Shown one piece after another: positions 1-6,488 of a DNA stretch of 14,729 nucleotides. Position 1 is the first letter of the stretch. Every line of letters begins with the position of its first letter. Source of the stretch: Clostridiales bacterium (lineage in GTDB: Bacteria; Bacillota; Clostridia; Lachnospirales; Lachnospiraceae). Location: the NCBI GenBank assembly GCA_019420425.1, contig JAHZHG010000001.1, forward strand, positions 1 through 14,729. The letters are read 5' to 3'. Both the position numbers and the translations under genes were made by a program. The notes beneath the pieces were generated by a model, which was not told the DNA's origin, searched no databases, and worked only from the letters and a program-made list of their open reading frames with translations.

Positions 1-36
1 AGCCCCAAATTCGCCGTGTCTTGCAGGGCATACGCT

Positions 37-130
37 GCCGCTCGGGGCGTCCGGGTATCCACTGTGTAAAATCTTATACCTTTCAGGCATCCAAGAACTG
101 AGCCGCAGCAGGTGCGGCACGTATAGTATA
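37..130. repeat. 94-bp hairpin-rich dispersed repeat, copy 1
   Basis: This stretch aligns without gaps to 3402-3495; I count 10 mismatches in 94 positions, about 89% identity. It contains an invariant hairpin GCCGCA/TGCGGC with a 5-nt loop (about 102-118) and a second small inverted repeat TCAG/CTGA just before it. Similarity fades outside these limits. It lies just upstream of the first GNAT gene. It could be a non-coding RNA, a small non-autonomous mobile element or a decayed coding segment; the sequence alone does not decide. Confidence 0.75.
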
Positions 131-221
131 GTTGTGATGATACAATAACCAGGGAAAAGGCATAGGCAGTACGGGAATAGCGCCTGTGCCTTTTATCCTA
201 TGTGGAAAGGGGGAAGAGGGA

Positions 222-668
222 ATGATCAGATACGTTGTCGAAGCCGACATTCAGCACGTGCTATCCATGATGGAAGCGGTGAAGGATGATTTTGCAGGCT
301 ATAAAGAAAATGAGTTTTTGGATGCACTGCGTAAAGCAGTTGCGCAGAAAGAGGCTTTCCTGGATGAGGAACAGGGGCGTCTGGCCGGGATGGTCACGTT
401 TTCCTATCGGGAAAAGGAGCTTACATTTTTGGCCGTTGCACCTGAATTCCGGAAGCGGGGGATCGGCAGAAGATTGATTCTGCGGACAGCAGAGTGCTTT
501 AAAGATGGGGATATTCTTGAGGTGGTTACATTCCGTGAGGGAGACCGTAAAGGGATTGCGGCCAGAAAATGTTATCATTCCTGTGGATTTGTGGATGCGG
601 AGGAAGTGGTGGTATTTCATTATCCGTGTCAGAAAATGAAATTAAAGGTGAAAAAAGAAACCAAATAA
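222..668 (+). CDS. GNAT family N-acetyltransferase
   Basis: A 148-residue single-domain GNAT protein that should transfer an acetyl group from acetyl-CoA to an unknown amine in the cytoplasm. The acetyl-CoA pyrophosphate-binding motif A is clear at about residues 75-90 (VAPEFRKRGIGRRLI, with the R-x-x-G-x-G core), preceded by the beta strand ELTFLAV. The C-terminal part has the usual ARKCYHSCGF segment (about 117-126), where GNATs carry a Tyr used as general acid. I start it at ATG 222 because a purine-rich ribosome binding site (GGGGGAAGAGGG) sits immediately upstream; an in-frame GTG at 186 would add 12 residues but has no such site. The substrate cannot be told. It stands alone between the repeat copy and a short remnant gene. 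Confidence 0.85.
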   Translation: MIRYVVEADIQHVLSMMEAVKDDFAGYKENEFLDALRKAVAQKEAFLDEEQGRLAGMVTFSYREKELTFLAVAPEFRKRGIGRRLILRTAECFKDGDILEVVTFREGDRKGIAARKCYHSCGFVDAEEVVVFHYPCQKMKLKVKKETK

Positions 669-681
669 GTGGGAGGGTAAA

Positions 682-858
682 GTGAAGGGGAAAGCTCTAA
701 CATATAAGCTAAGGGTAAAGAATTATAACAATCTGTATTTACCGGAAACGGCACCCTTCATGTTGGGCTTACTTGTATTGCCGGAAGATGAGCACACATG
801 GATTTTCTGGAGCCAGAAAGAATTCGCCGGATGTGACGAAAAAAAGAAAGGAAAATAG
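682..858 (+). pseudogene. Short ORF resembling the end of a DUF4365-type protein (probable remnant)
   Basis: An open frame of 58 codons begins at GTG 682, 4 bp after a GGAGGG ribosome binding site, and ends at TAG 858. Its centre (KVRNY-like start, then LPETAPFMLGLLVLPEDE, then HTWIFWSQKEF) resembles the conserved segment of DUF4365 proteins, as I remember that family, in which a strand ending in a 'LvLP.de..W..wse' pattern is typical. Those domains are normally well over 100 residues, and the usual 'CMYW' ending is replaced by a lysine-rich tail, so I read this as a truncated leftover. It could instead be a real small protein; DUF4365 membership rests on recall and not on a search. Confidence 0.4.
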
Positions 859-1119
859 CCATGAAGTTTTATAGAGGATATTAATCCATGCGGGGGATCA
901 CAGTACGCGAAAAAGAGTTGATTGAAGTGAAAACGGAAATTTTGTGAAGTATTCGTTTCCCGAGTGATCAGGATTAGAGAGGGCTGACGAATTTATTCTG
1001 TGATACCAAGGTTCGTGACACAGTGAAAGCCTATCGCCGCTCAGGCGGTTGTTGTTCTTAGCGGAGCGTTGATTATGACGCATACAGGTTTAGGACGAGA
1101 AAGGAAAAGGAGAGGGATT
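859..1119. other. Intergenic stretch without a supported gene
   Basis: No reading frame here has both a credible start and family resemblance. A small inverted repeat CCGC-TCAG-GCGG at 1037-1048 is followed by a T-rich but broken run (TTGTTGTTCTT), so it may be a weak terminator. The end of the stretch carries a good ribosome binding site (AAAGGAGAGGG) for the TfoX-domain gene. The stretch may be decayed coding DNA, like the remnant just before it. Confidence 0.4.
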
Positions 1120-1377
1120 ATGGGGGAGCTAGCAAAGCTGCCGAACATTGGGAAGGTTGTAGAGGGACAGCTGTGGCAGGCAGGAATTGCGACAGAGCAT
1201 GAGCTGAAATTGGCGGGAGCAAAGCAGGCGTGGCTGAAAATTCAGGAAATTGATGAAACGGCATGTATGCATCGGCTGCTGGCGCTGGAGGGAGCAATCC
1301 GGGGAGTGAAAAAGACTGAGCTGCCGGATGAAGTTAAAGCAGATTTGAAAGCATTCTATCAGAGACATAAAAAATAA
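1120..1377 (+). CDS. Stand-alone TfoX C-terminal domain protein
   Basis: An 85-residue protein made of one domain that matches the TfoX/Sxy C-terminal family (PF04994 type). It opens with LPNIGKVVEGQLWQAGI and continues with the typical LGAKQAW-like helix and the 'CMHRLLALEGAIRGV' segment, ending in a lysine-rich helix. The domain has a helix-hairpin-helix-like fold. In proteobacteria it forms half of TfoX, a competence regulator, but single-domain versions such as this are common in Firmicutes and their role is unknown. Start ATG 1120 is chosen for the strong AAAGGAGAGGG site directly upstream; the frame is open from 1069. The next gene follows after 122 bp, so co-transcription is possible but not shown. 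Confidence 0.85.
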   Translation: MGELAKLPNIGKVVEGQLWQAGIATEHELKLAGAKQAWLKIQEIDETACMHRLLALEGAIRGVKKTELPDEVKADLKAFYQRHKK

Positions 1378-1499
1378 CAGGATTAGGGGTGGGGTATGCC
1401 TGATGGAAGATATTTTCCTGCCTTTGTCCCTGAAAGGGGAAATACAGTTACAGAGAAAAAACGGTTTTGCTGTTAATAGCGATGCAGAGGAGTATCAGG

Positions 1500-2681
1500 A
1501 TGAATTATAAGATTGAACATTTGCCAAAGGAGCAGTGGAAGGGCTGTATTGTTCCCATTGGATACACCACCGGAGAATACTATGATATATCCGTGAGCAG
1601 GACGACGGGCGGATTTTCTGTCAGTATGGAAAAGAAGAGCTTTGACTGTCCGGTAACCCATACGCCAAAGGAGCATGGCTTCTCAGACAGGCTTTATGCG
1701 GACTGGTGGGAAAGGGCCTGCGCATGGGGAGTGGTTATCGACGGAAAGCTGGCGGCGGCGATTGAGACAGACCCGGAGGAATGGTCAAACCGGCTGCGTG
1801 TCACTGAACTCTGGGTGGATGAACAGTATCAGAAGCAGGGGATCGGCCATGCGCTCATGGCGGTGGCAAAGGAGCAGGCGAGGCTGGAGCGCCGCAGAGC
1901 GATTATTCTGGAAACGCAGTCCTGCAATGTGAATGCGATCGGGTTTTACCTGCATGAGGGATTTACACTGATCGGCATGGATACCTGCTGCTACGGGAAT
2001 GACGATCTGGAGCGAAAAGAGGTGCGCGTGGAGCTGGGGTGGTATCCGGAAAAAAGAAAGAAGCTGTCCAGGGCCGGGGTGGAAATCCGTGAGGAGAAGC
2101 CTGAAGACTGGGCGGAAGTAGAGCGGATGACGCAGCTGGCGTTCTGGAATAAGTACCGCAAAGGCTGCGATGAGCACTACCTGGTGCATAAGCTGCGCGG
2201 GCATAAGGATTATGTTCCGGAGCTGAGCCGGGTGGCGTGCAGGGATGGGGAAATCCTCGGAGCAATTTTTTATTCCCGATCCTGTGTCCGGGATGGGGAG
2301 ACGAGCCGCGAGGTGCTGACCCTTGGGCCGCTGTGCGTAAGCCCGAAGTGGCAGGGGTGTGGTGTGGGCCGGATGCTGCTGGAAGAAACAATGCGGCTGG
2401 CAGCGCAGGCCGGATATCCGGGAATCGTGATCTTCGGGGAGCCGGATTACTATCCGAGATTCGGGTTTAAGACATGCAGCCATTTTGGAATTACTACGGC
2501 GGATGGGAAAAACTTTGACGCATTTATGGGGATAGAGCTGGAGCCGGGGAGAATGGAGGGAATCCACGGAAGATTTTATGAATCCAGTGTATTTGCAAAC
2601 TTACCGGCAGAAGAGGCAGAGAAATATAATCAAAGGTTTCCTGCACTGGAAAAGCAGTATTTTCCCATGCAGTGGGATTAG
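1500..2681 (+). CDS. Tandem double-GNAT acetyltransferase
   Basis: A 393-residue protein with two GNAT domains in one chain. The first (about residues 1-195) has motif A at about 105-118 (ELWVDEQYQKQGIGHALM) and the typical NAIGFYLHEGF segment after it. The second (about 205-393) has LGPLCVSPKWQGCGVGRMLL as motif A, followed by GEPDYYPRFGF, the pattern of YhbS-like N-acetyltransferases. Both halves keep the Q-x-x-G-x-G type loop, so both should bind acetyl-CoA. Substrates are unknown. ATG 1500 is preferred because AGAGGAG lies 7 bp upstream; the frame is open from TTG 1467. Transcription probably ends at the strong hairpin just downstream. The fusion of two different GNAT subfamilies is the notable point. 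Confidence 0.88.
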   Translation: MNYKIEHLPKEQWKGCIVPIGYTTGEYYDISVSRTTGGFSVSMEKKSFDCPVTHTPKEHGFSDRLYADWWERACAWGVVIDGKLAAAIETDPEEWSNRLRVTELWVDEQYQKQGIGHALMAVAKEQARLERRRAIILETQSCNVNAIGFYLHEGFTLIGMDTCCYGNDDLERKEVRVELGWYPEKRKKLSRAGVEIREEKPEDWAEVERMTQLAFWNKYRKGCDEHYLVHKLRGHKDYVPELSRVACRDGEILGAIFYSRSCVRDGETSREVLTLGPLCVSPKWQGCGVGRMLLEETMRLAAQAGYPGIVIFGEPDYYPRFGFKTCSHFGITTADGKNFDAFMGIELEPGRMEGIHGRFYESSVFANLPAEEAEKYNQRFPALEKQYFPMQWD

Positions 2682-2732
2682 GACGGCGTTATCCCCGTGC
2701 AGAGAGGGAAAACGGATTCTGGGATAAAACAG

Positions 2733-2772
2733 AAATTTGAGTATCGGAAAACGACGGTACTCAAATTTTTTA
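2733..2772 (+). terminator. Strong Rho-independent terminator after the double-GNAT gene
   Basis: An 11-bp perfect stem, AAATTTGAGTA (2733-2743) with TACTCAAATTT (2758-2768), encloses a 14-nt loop and ends in a run of six T. It separates the double-GNAT gene from the PNPOx promoter. Confidence 0.9.
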
Positions 2773-2784
2773 TTAAAATTTTAA

Positions 2785-2851
2785 TGTAACTATTGACATT
2801 ACAACAACGCCGTGATATAGTCAAAACAAAGATGTAATAAAAATGATTACA
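2785..2851 (+). promoter_or_regulatory. PNPOx promoter with two 19-bp inverted-repeat operators
   Basis: A near-consensus sigma-A promoter is present: TTGACA at 2793-2798, a 17-bp spacer and TATAGT at 2816-2821. An inverted repeat TGTAAC-N7-ATTACA (2785-2803) covers the -35 box. A second, perfect one, TGTAAT-N7-ATTACA (2833-2851), lies just past the start of transcription. Identical 6-7-6 geometry on both sides of the promoter is what a dimeric repressor would need. No regulator gene adjoins it. The geometry differs from the GlnR/TnrA box (TGTNA-N7-TNACA), which is two bases shorter. Confidence 0.7.
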
Positions 2852-2878
2852 ATAATAAAACAAATGGAGGAAATCATC

Positions 2879-3274
2879 ATGAAAAAAGTGGTTGAATTTT
2901 TACAGGCAAATCCGGTACAGTATCTGGCAACCGTAGGACGGGACGGCAAAGCGAAGGTTCGTCCGTTCATGTTCCTGTTTGAACAGGAAGGAAAGCTCTG
3001 GTTCTGCACCAATAATACAAAGGACGTATACAAGGATATGCAGGAGAACCCGGAGATTGAGGTTTGTGTGTCTGATCCGACCTATGCATGGCTGCGTGTA
3101 CACGGCAAGGCAGTATTTGAGAACAACATGGCAGTGAAAGAGGGCGCTATGGGAAATCCGATTGTAAAAGGGCAGTATGGAGAAGCGTCCAATCCCATTT
3201 TTGAGGTATTTTATATTGAAAATCCCCATGGCGCAATTGCAGATTTTTCGGGGAATCCGCCGTATGAATTTTAA
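2879..3274 (+). CDS. Small pyridoxamine 5'-phosphate oxidase-like (PNPOx) flavoprotein
   Basis: A 131-residue split-barrel protein of the PNPOx-like family. It opens with a short helix (KKVVEFLQANP) and then the hallmark strands YLATVGRDGKAKVRPFMF (about 15-32) and KLWFCTNNTKDVYKDMQENP (about 40-60). These build the FMN-binding face in the family. The protein is far shorter than true PdxH and lacks its C-terminal region, so it is more likely a flavin- or heme-binding reductase of unknown substrate than a B6 enzyme. ATG 2879 is chosen because GGAGG lies close upstream. It appears to be a single-gene unit, with its own promoter and two operator-like repeats before it and a terminator hairpin after it, which suggests regulation by a small-molecule-sensing repressor. 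Confidence 0.85.
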   Translation: MKKVVEFLQANPVQYLATVGRDGKAKVRPFMFLFEQEGKLWFCTNNTKDVYKDMQENPEIEVCVSDPTYAWLRVHGKAVFENNMAVKEGAMGNPIVKGQYGEASNPIFEVFYIENPHGAIADFSGNPPYEF

Positions 3275-3341
3275 ATAATATACCGCTTGGGAGCCAAGGA
3301 ATGTACGACAGTAAATGTGGCACGCGAGGTATACCTTATCT

Positions 3342-3366
3342 GCCGCATTCACTGCGGCTTTATTTT
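3342..3366 (+). terminator. Probable terminator after the PNPOx gene
   Basis: The stem GCCGCA/TGCGGC with a 5-nt loop (3342-3358) is followed by TTTATTTT. The same stem sequence recurs in the repeat just downstream, so this hairpin may belong to a larger repeat unit rather than being an ordinary terminator. Confidence 0.6.
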
Positions 3367-3401
3367 GGGAGCTGAAAGGTGTAGTTTTAACACAGCGGAT
3401 A

Positions 3402-3495
3402 GCCGCTCGGGGTGCCCGGGAATCCACTGTGTAAAAAGGTATACCTCTCAGGCATCCCAGAGCTGAGCCGCAGCAGGTGCGGCACGTAAAGTATA
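3402..3495. repeat. 94-bp hairpin-rich dispersed repeat, copy 2
   Basis: Ungapped match to 37-130 (84 of 94 bases, by hand count). In this copy the elements are clearer: ACACAG at about 3390 pairs with CTGTGT at 3427, enclosing AGCGG/CCGCT and CGGG/CCCG hairpins. Then follow the palindrome GGTATACC, the CTCAG/CTGAG hairpin and the invariant GCCGCA/TGCGGC hairpin. Such a multi-helix layout would suit a structured RNA or a palindromic mobile repeat. It fills most of the gap between the PNPOx and sirtuin genes (3275-3641), where I see no other gene. Confidence 0.75.
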
Positions 3496-3641
3496 CGTTT
3501 TAGTAGTAACAAACAGGAGCAAAAATATAGAGGGCGCCGTATCGGTTGTGTTAAATGTCCGTAGAAATGGATTGATCTGTCGGTCGGGCTGTCCATTTGG
3601 CGCGGTTGAGAAACAATAAGAAAATTTGGTGAGGTGAGAAT

Positions 3642-4544
3642 ATGGCGGATTTTACCCGGTTTTTAAGCGAAATGCCCGCGGGAGATTATGCGCTTTCGCA
3701 GCTGTCATATGATGAGCAGATTAAGAAAACGGCGGAGCTGCTCGATAAAGCGGAGGCTATCCTGATTGGGGCAGGGGCCGGATTATCTGCGGCGGCCGGA
3801 CTGACCTATGGGGGAAAACGGTTTACGGATAATTTTGGTGAGTTCATTGAAAAATACGGCTCTGCGTATATGACTGATATGTACAGCGCAGGATTTTACC
3901 CCTTTCCCACAGAGGAAGCAAAGTGGGGATACTGGTCGAAGCATGCTTATCTGAACCGGATTGCGCCAGACGCATGTCCGCTTTATCGGAAGCTCTATGA
4001 GCTGGTAAGCGAAAAGCCGTATTTTGTGCTGACTACCAATGTGGATCACCAGTTCTGGAAAGCCGGATTTTCGGATGAACGTATTTTTGCAACACAGGGA
4101 GATTATGGCAAAATACAGTGTAAAAGGGGATGTCATCCCAAAACCTACGATGCAATAGCCATGTTTCGGCAGATGAATCAGGCGAGAAAGGATTGTCTGG
4201 TGCCCGCTTATATGGTTCCCAAATGCCCTGTCTGTGGGGGAAATATGGCCATGCACCTCAGATGTGACCAGTATTTTGTGGAGGATGAGCAGTGGAACGA
4301 AGCCGCAGAACGTTATGGCACGTTTCTGCAGGAACACGAAGGGAGCAGGATGGTGCTTCTGGAACTGGGAGTGGGATTTAATACCCCGGTCATTATCAAG
4401 TATCCTTTTTGGAAAATGACAGCAGCAAACTCGAAGGCAATTTATGCTTGCATCAATTACGGGGAAGCCTATGCGCCAAAGGAAATTACGGACCGCGCCA
4501 TCTGTATCAATGCAGATATTGGAGGGGTGCTGGAACAATTGTAA
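3642..4544 (+). CDS. Class M sirtuin (SirTM-type, macrodomain-linked NAD-dependent ADP-ribosyltransferase)
   Basis: A 300-residue Sir2-fold protein. The NAD-binding loop is GAGAGLS (43-49). The family TxNxD motif is TTNVDHQF (131-138), giving Asn133. The site that is HG in deacetylating sirtuins is TQGDYG (151-156), giving Gln152 in place of the catalytic His. Asn and Gln spaced 19 residues apart match the essential pair N118/Q137 described for class M sirtuins, which ADP-ribosylate proteins instead of deacetylating them. A zinc ribbon is formed by C160-x3-C164 and C195-x2-C198. The C-terminus has the family pattern IIKYPFW...YACIN...ICINADIG. Start ATG 3642 has GGTGAGG upstream. Known pathogen loci pair this enzyme with a macrodomain, GcvH-L and LplA2. 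Here only the macrodomain is present, 3.4 kb downstream, so the acceptor protein is unknown. Confidence 0.9.
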   Translation: MADFTRFLSEMPAGDYALSQLSYDEQIKKTAELLDKAEAILIGAGAGLSAAAGLTYGGKRFTDNFGEFIEKYGSAYMTDMYSAGFYPFPTEEAKWGYWSKHAYLNRIAPDACPLYRKLYELVSEKPYFVLTTNVDHQFWKAGFSDERIFATQGDYGKIQCKRGCHPKTYDAIAMFRQMNQARKDCLVPAYMVPKCPVCGGNMAMHLRCDQYFVEDEQWNEAAERYGTFLQEHEGSRMVLLELGVGFNTPVIIKYPFWKMTAANSKAIYACINYGEAYAPKEITDRAICINADIGGVLEQL

Positions 4545-4853
4545 GACAACAGCCTCAATGACCTCGTCCAATTTGATTTGCAGGATCTATTTCTGAACGT
4601 ATATTATGGTGTCATTTATCGTGTCAATTGTGTCAAACGCTGGTTAGAATAATGGGGGGAATAGATATGATTTTATTCTATAACTTAGAAAATGGCACTG
4701 AATTTGAGAATAATATTTACCCGGATTTGCGGGCATAATGAAATTATCGGGTCAAACTTTGCTATAATCAGGTCAGAATCGGGTCACATAAATTGACACG
4801 ATTGACACGATTTGATATAATATGCTAAGCGATTGAATAAAGGAGATGGCATT
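4545..4853. promoter_or_regulatory. Regulatory intergenic region with a seven-copy 9-bp iteron family
   Basis: The 9-mer ATCGTGTCA occurs at 4618-4626 (+), with exact copies on the other strand at 4794-4802 and 4803-4811. Near copies are ATTGTGTCA 4627-4635, ATCGGGTCA 4746-4754 and 4778-4786, and ATCAGGTCA 4767-4775. The outer pairs form tandem 9-bp dyads facing each other about 170 bp apart; the inner copies are 21 and 11 bp apart, close to whole helical turns. The cluster ends on the promoter of the AlbA-wHTH gene. A 23-codon ORF after a GGGGGGA site (4668-4739) lies inside, but nothing else supports it as a gene. Confidence 0.7.
4793..4821 (+). promoter_or_regulatory. Promoter of the AlbA-wHTH gene
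   Basis: TTGACA (4793-4798), a 17-bp spacer and TATAAT (4816-4821): a perfect sigma-A consensus. Two minus-strand copies of the ATCGTGTCA iteron overlap the -35 box and the spacer, so a bound protein should block polymerase. Confidence 0.85.
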
Positions 4854-6200
4854 ATGCTCTTTCAAGAAGGTGAAACCGTAGAGTTGAAGGAAGTAATTGT
4901 AGATGATATAAAAAAGGAAATCATTGCTTTTGCAAACTGTGACGGCGGCAAACTGTATATAGGCATCCGGGATGACGGTACAGTCGTTGGGCTTGATGAT
5001 CCTGACGGCGTTTCTTTGCAGATCAGCAATATGGTAAGGGATGCAATCAAGCCCGATGTGACGATGTTTCTGCATTATAAAACAATAAAAGTAGACGGAA
5101 AAGACATTGTTGCGGTGGATGTTCAGCGAGGAACGGATCGCCCTTATTATCTCGCTAAAAAAGGGATGCGTCCAGAGGGCGTATATGTAAGACAGGGATA
5201 TTCTTCTGTTCCCGCCACCGACACGGCAATTCGTCGTATGATTAAGGAAACGGATGGGGATTGCTTTGAGGCTATGCGCTGCTTGAATCAGGAACTCACA
5301 TTTGAAGCCGCAAAAAAGGAATTTGCCCTTCGGAAAGTGGAGTTTGGCTCACAGCAAATGCGAACTTTGAAGCTGATTGACCAGGATAACCTTTACACCA
5401 ACTTAGGTCTGCTTCTGTCCGATCAATGCGTCCATACGATTAAAGTCGCTGTTTTTCAGGGAACGGATCAGACAATTTTTAAGGATCGTCGGGAATTTGC
5501 CGGGTCGCTAATGCAGCAGATGAATGAAGTTTATGATTTTATTGACTTTCGCAATCAAACCCGTGCAACCATAGAAAGATTGTTGAGGATTGATGTCAGG
5601 GATTACCCTGAGATTGCCGTCAGGGAGGCATTGCTAAATCTGCTGGTTCACCGCGATTATTCCTTTAGCGCCAGTGCGCTGATTAGTATTTATGCGGACC
5701 GGATTGAGTTTGTATCCATTGGCGGATTGATGCCGGGAATTGACCTGGAGGATATTATGATAGGCATTTCTGTATGCAGAAATCAAGACCTTGCGAATGT
5801 GTTCTACCGGCTGCATCTGATTGAGGCTTACGGTACTGGCATGGGAAAGATTATGAGGGCATATGAGGGCACGGAAGAAAAGCCTTCGATTGAAACGACC
5901 CAAAATGCCTTTAAGATCATATTGCCTAACATTAATGCAAAATATGAAAAGGGGAAGGATTCTGTGCCGAAAGCAGAATTGCTCACAGGTTCAGCTGCCA
6001 GGGGTGAAGAAAGCGTGAGCAATGAAGAAAGAGTATTGGAATATGCTCAGTCTCATGGCGTTATTACAAGGAATGATGTAATTGAATTGCTTGGAGTAAG
6101 TACATCTACCGCTTCCAGAGTCATTCGGAAAATGGTAAAGAACAACTTGCTAAAGCGGAATGGAAAAGCAAGAAATACCAATTATACTATTATAAAATAG
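4854..6200 (+). CDS. AlbA/Schlafen-like, GHKL-type ATP-binding, winged-helix regulator
   Basis: A 448-residue protein with three parts. Residues 1-110 are an AlbA_2 (Schlafen-like) domain: ETVELKE (7-13), FANCDGGKLYIGIRDDG (26-42). Residues about 245-365 match the HATPase_c_4 module of the 'RecG-like' family: VREALLNLLVHRDY (256-269, with the GHKL-type E-x-x-x-N at 258-262), IEFVSIGGLMPG and YGTGMGKI. The last 60 residues are a winged helix (EERVLEYAQ... TRNDVIELLGVSTSTASRVIRKM). The family is usually taken as transcriptional regulators. ATG 4854 is chosen over TTG 4833 because AGGAG sits 8 bp before it. The iteron array on its own promoter suggests autoregulation. It looks AT-richer than its neighbours and lies between a sirtuin and a detached sirtuin tail, which suggests acquisition. 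A defence role is possible but unproven. Confidence 0.88.
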   Translation: MLFQEGETVELKEVIVDDIKKEIIAFANCDGGKLYIGIRDDGTVVGLDDPDGVSLQISNMVRDAIKPDVTMFLHYKTIKVDGKDIVAVDVQRGTDRPYYLAKKGMRPEGVYVRQGYSSVPATDTAIRRMIKETDGDCFEAMRCLNQELTFEAAKKEFALRKVEFGSQQMRTLKLIDQDNLYTNLGLLLSDQCVHTIKVAVFQGTDQTIFKDRREFAGSLMQQMNEVYDFIDFRNQTRATIERLLRIDVRDYPEIAVREALLNLLVHRDYSFSASALISIYADRIEFVSIGGLMPGIDLEDIMIGISVCRNQDLANVFYRLHLIEAYGTGMGKIMRAYEGTEEKPSIETTQNAFKIILPNINAKYEKGKDSVPKAELLTGSAARGEESVSNEERVLEYAQSHGVITRNDVIELLGVSTSTASRVIRKMVKNNLLKRNGKARNTNYTIIK

Positions 6201-6206
6201 TATAAT
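6181..6206. promoter_or_regulatory. 26-bp inverted repeat at the AlbA gene/sirtuin-tail junction
   Basis: Ten-bp arms ATTATACTAT (6181-6190) and ATAGTATAAT (6197-6206) flank a 6-bp spacer. It covers the last codons and stop of the AlbA gene and the ATG of the tail. Its core, TACTAT-N6-ATAGTA (6185-6202), recurs in the ATPase promoter at 6496-6513, and both cores run into a -10-like hexamer at the same offset (TATAAT 6201-6206 here). I find no good -35 box for this copy. With no T-run it does not look like a terminator. Confidence 0.65.
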
Positions 6207-6417
6207 GGTGCGCAATAAACATAACACCCCCGGCATTATTAAATACCCCTTTTGGCAGATGACTGCAAAAAATCCGAAGGCGGTCTATGCCTGCGTCAAT
6301 GCCGGAGAAGCCTATGCGCCAGGAGAAATTGCGGAGCGCTCAATCTGCATCAATGATGATATTGGGAAGATATTACAACAAATACAAAGCTGTAATGTGT
6401 ACTGCCACCAAGGATAA
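6205..6417 (+). pseudogene. Detached sirtuin C-terminal fragment (tail 1)
   Basis: A 70-codon frame whose residues 7-60 match the C-terminal end of the class M sirtuin upstream: NTPGIIKYPFWQMTAKNP, YACVN, GEAYAP, RSICINDDIG. I count 38 identities in 54 positions. It lacks the NAD-binding loop, the catalytic residues and the zinc ribbon, so it cannot be an enzyme. Its first six codons (MVRNKH) replace the VGF of the intact protein. It begins 4 bp after the AlbA gene stop, with no good ribosome binding site, and runs about 10 residues past the sirtuin end into unrelated sequence. It may be a remnant of a second sirtuin gene, a tail carried along with a cassette, or, less likely, a small translated protein. 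Confidence 0.75.
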
Positions 6418-6488
6418 AGGCGGGCATCCCATGAGAAGCCAAATCACTTTCAAAAAGCAAAAAAAGTTATCGTTTTGAAATCGGCCGC

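Noticed and set aside
889..948. Short frame starting at an ATG in the gap before the TfoX-domain gene
   Set aside because: Nineteen codons with no good ribosome binding site and no resemblance to anything known.
1396..1476. 26-codon ORF with a purine-rich upstream site
   Set aside because: Too short, no family resemblance, and it overlaps the leader of the double-GNAT gene; chance is a sufficient explanation.
1785..2567. 260-codon open frame on the minus strand
   Set aside because: It lies wholly inside the double-GNAT gene, has proline-, histidine- and arginine-rich composition without domain features, and arises from the GC-rich codons of the sense gene.
2833..2851. GlnR/TnrA nitrogen-control box
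   Set aside because: The consensus TGTNA-N7-TNACA is 17 bp; here the same arms are separated by 9 bases, which breaks the required spacing.
3387..3596. 69-codon minus-strand frame over repeat copy 2
   Set aside because: The reverse strand of copy 1 stays open over the aligned part, but the differences include several amino acid changes, and inverted repeats dominate the region. I treat it as a repeat rather than a gene.
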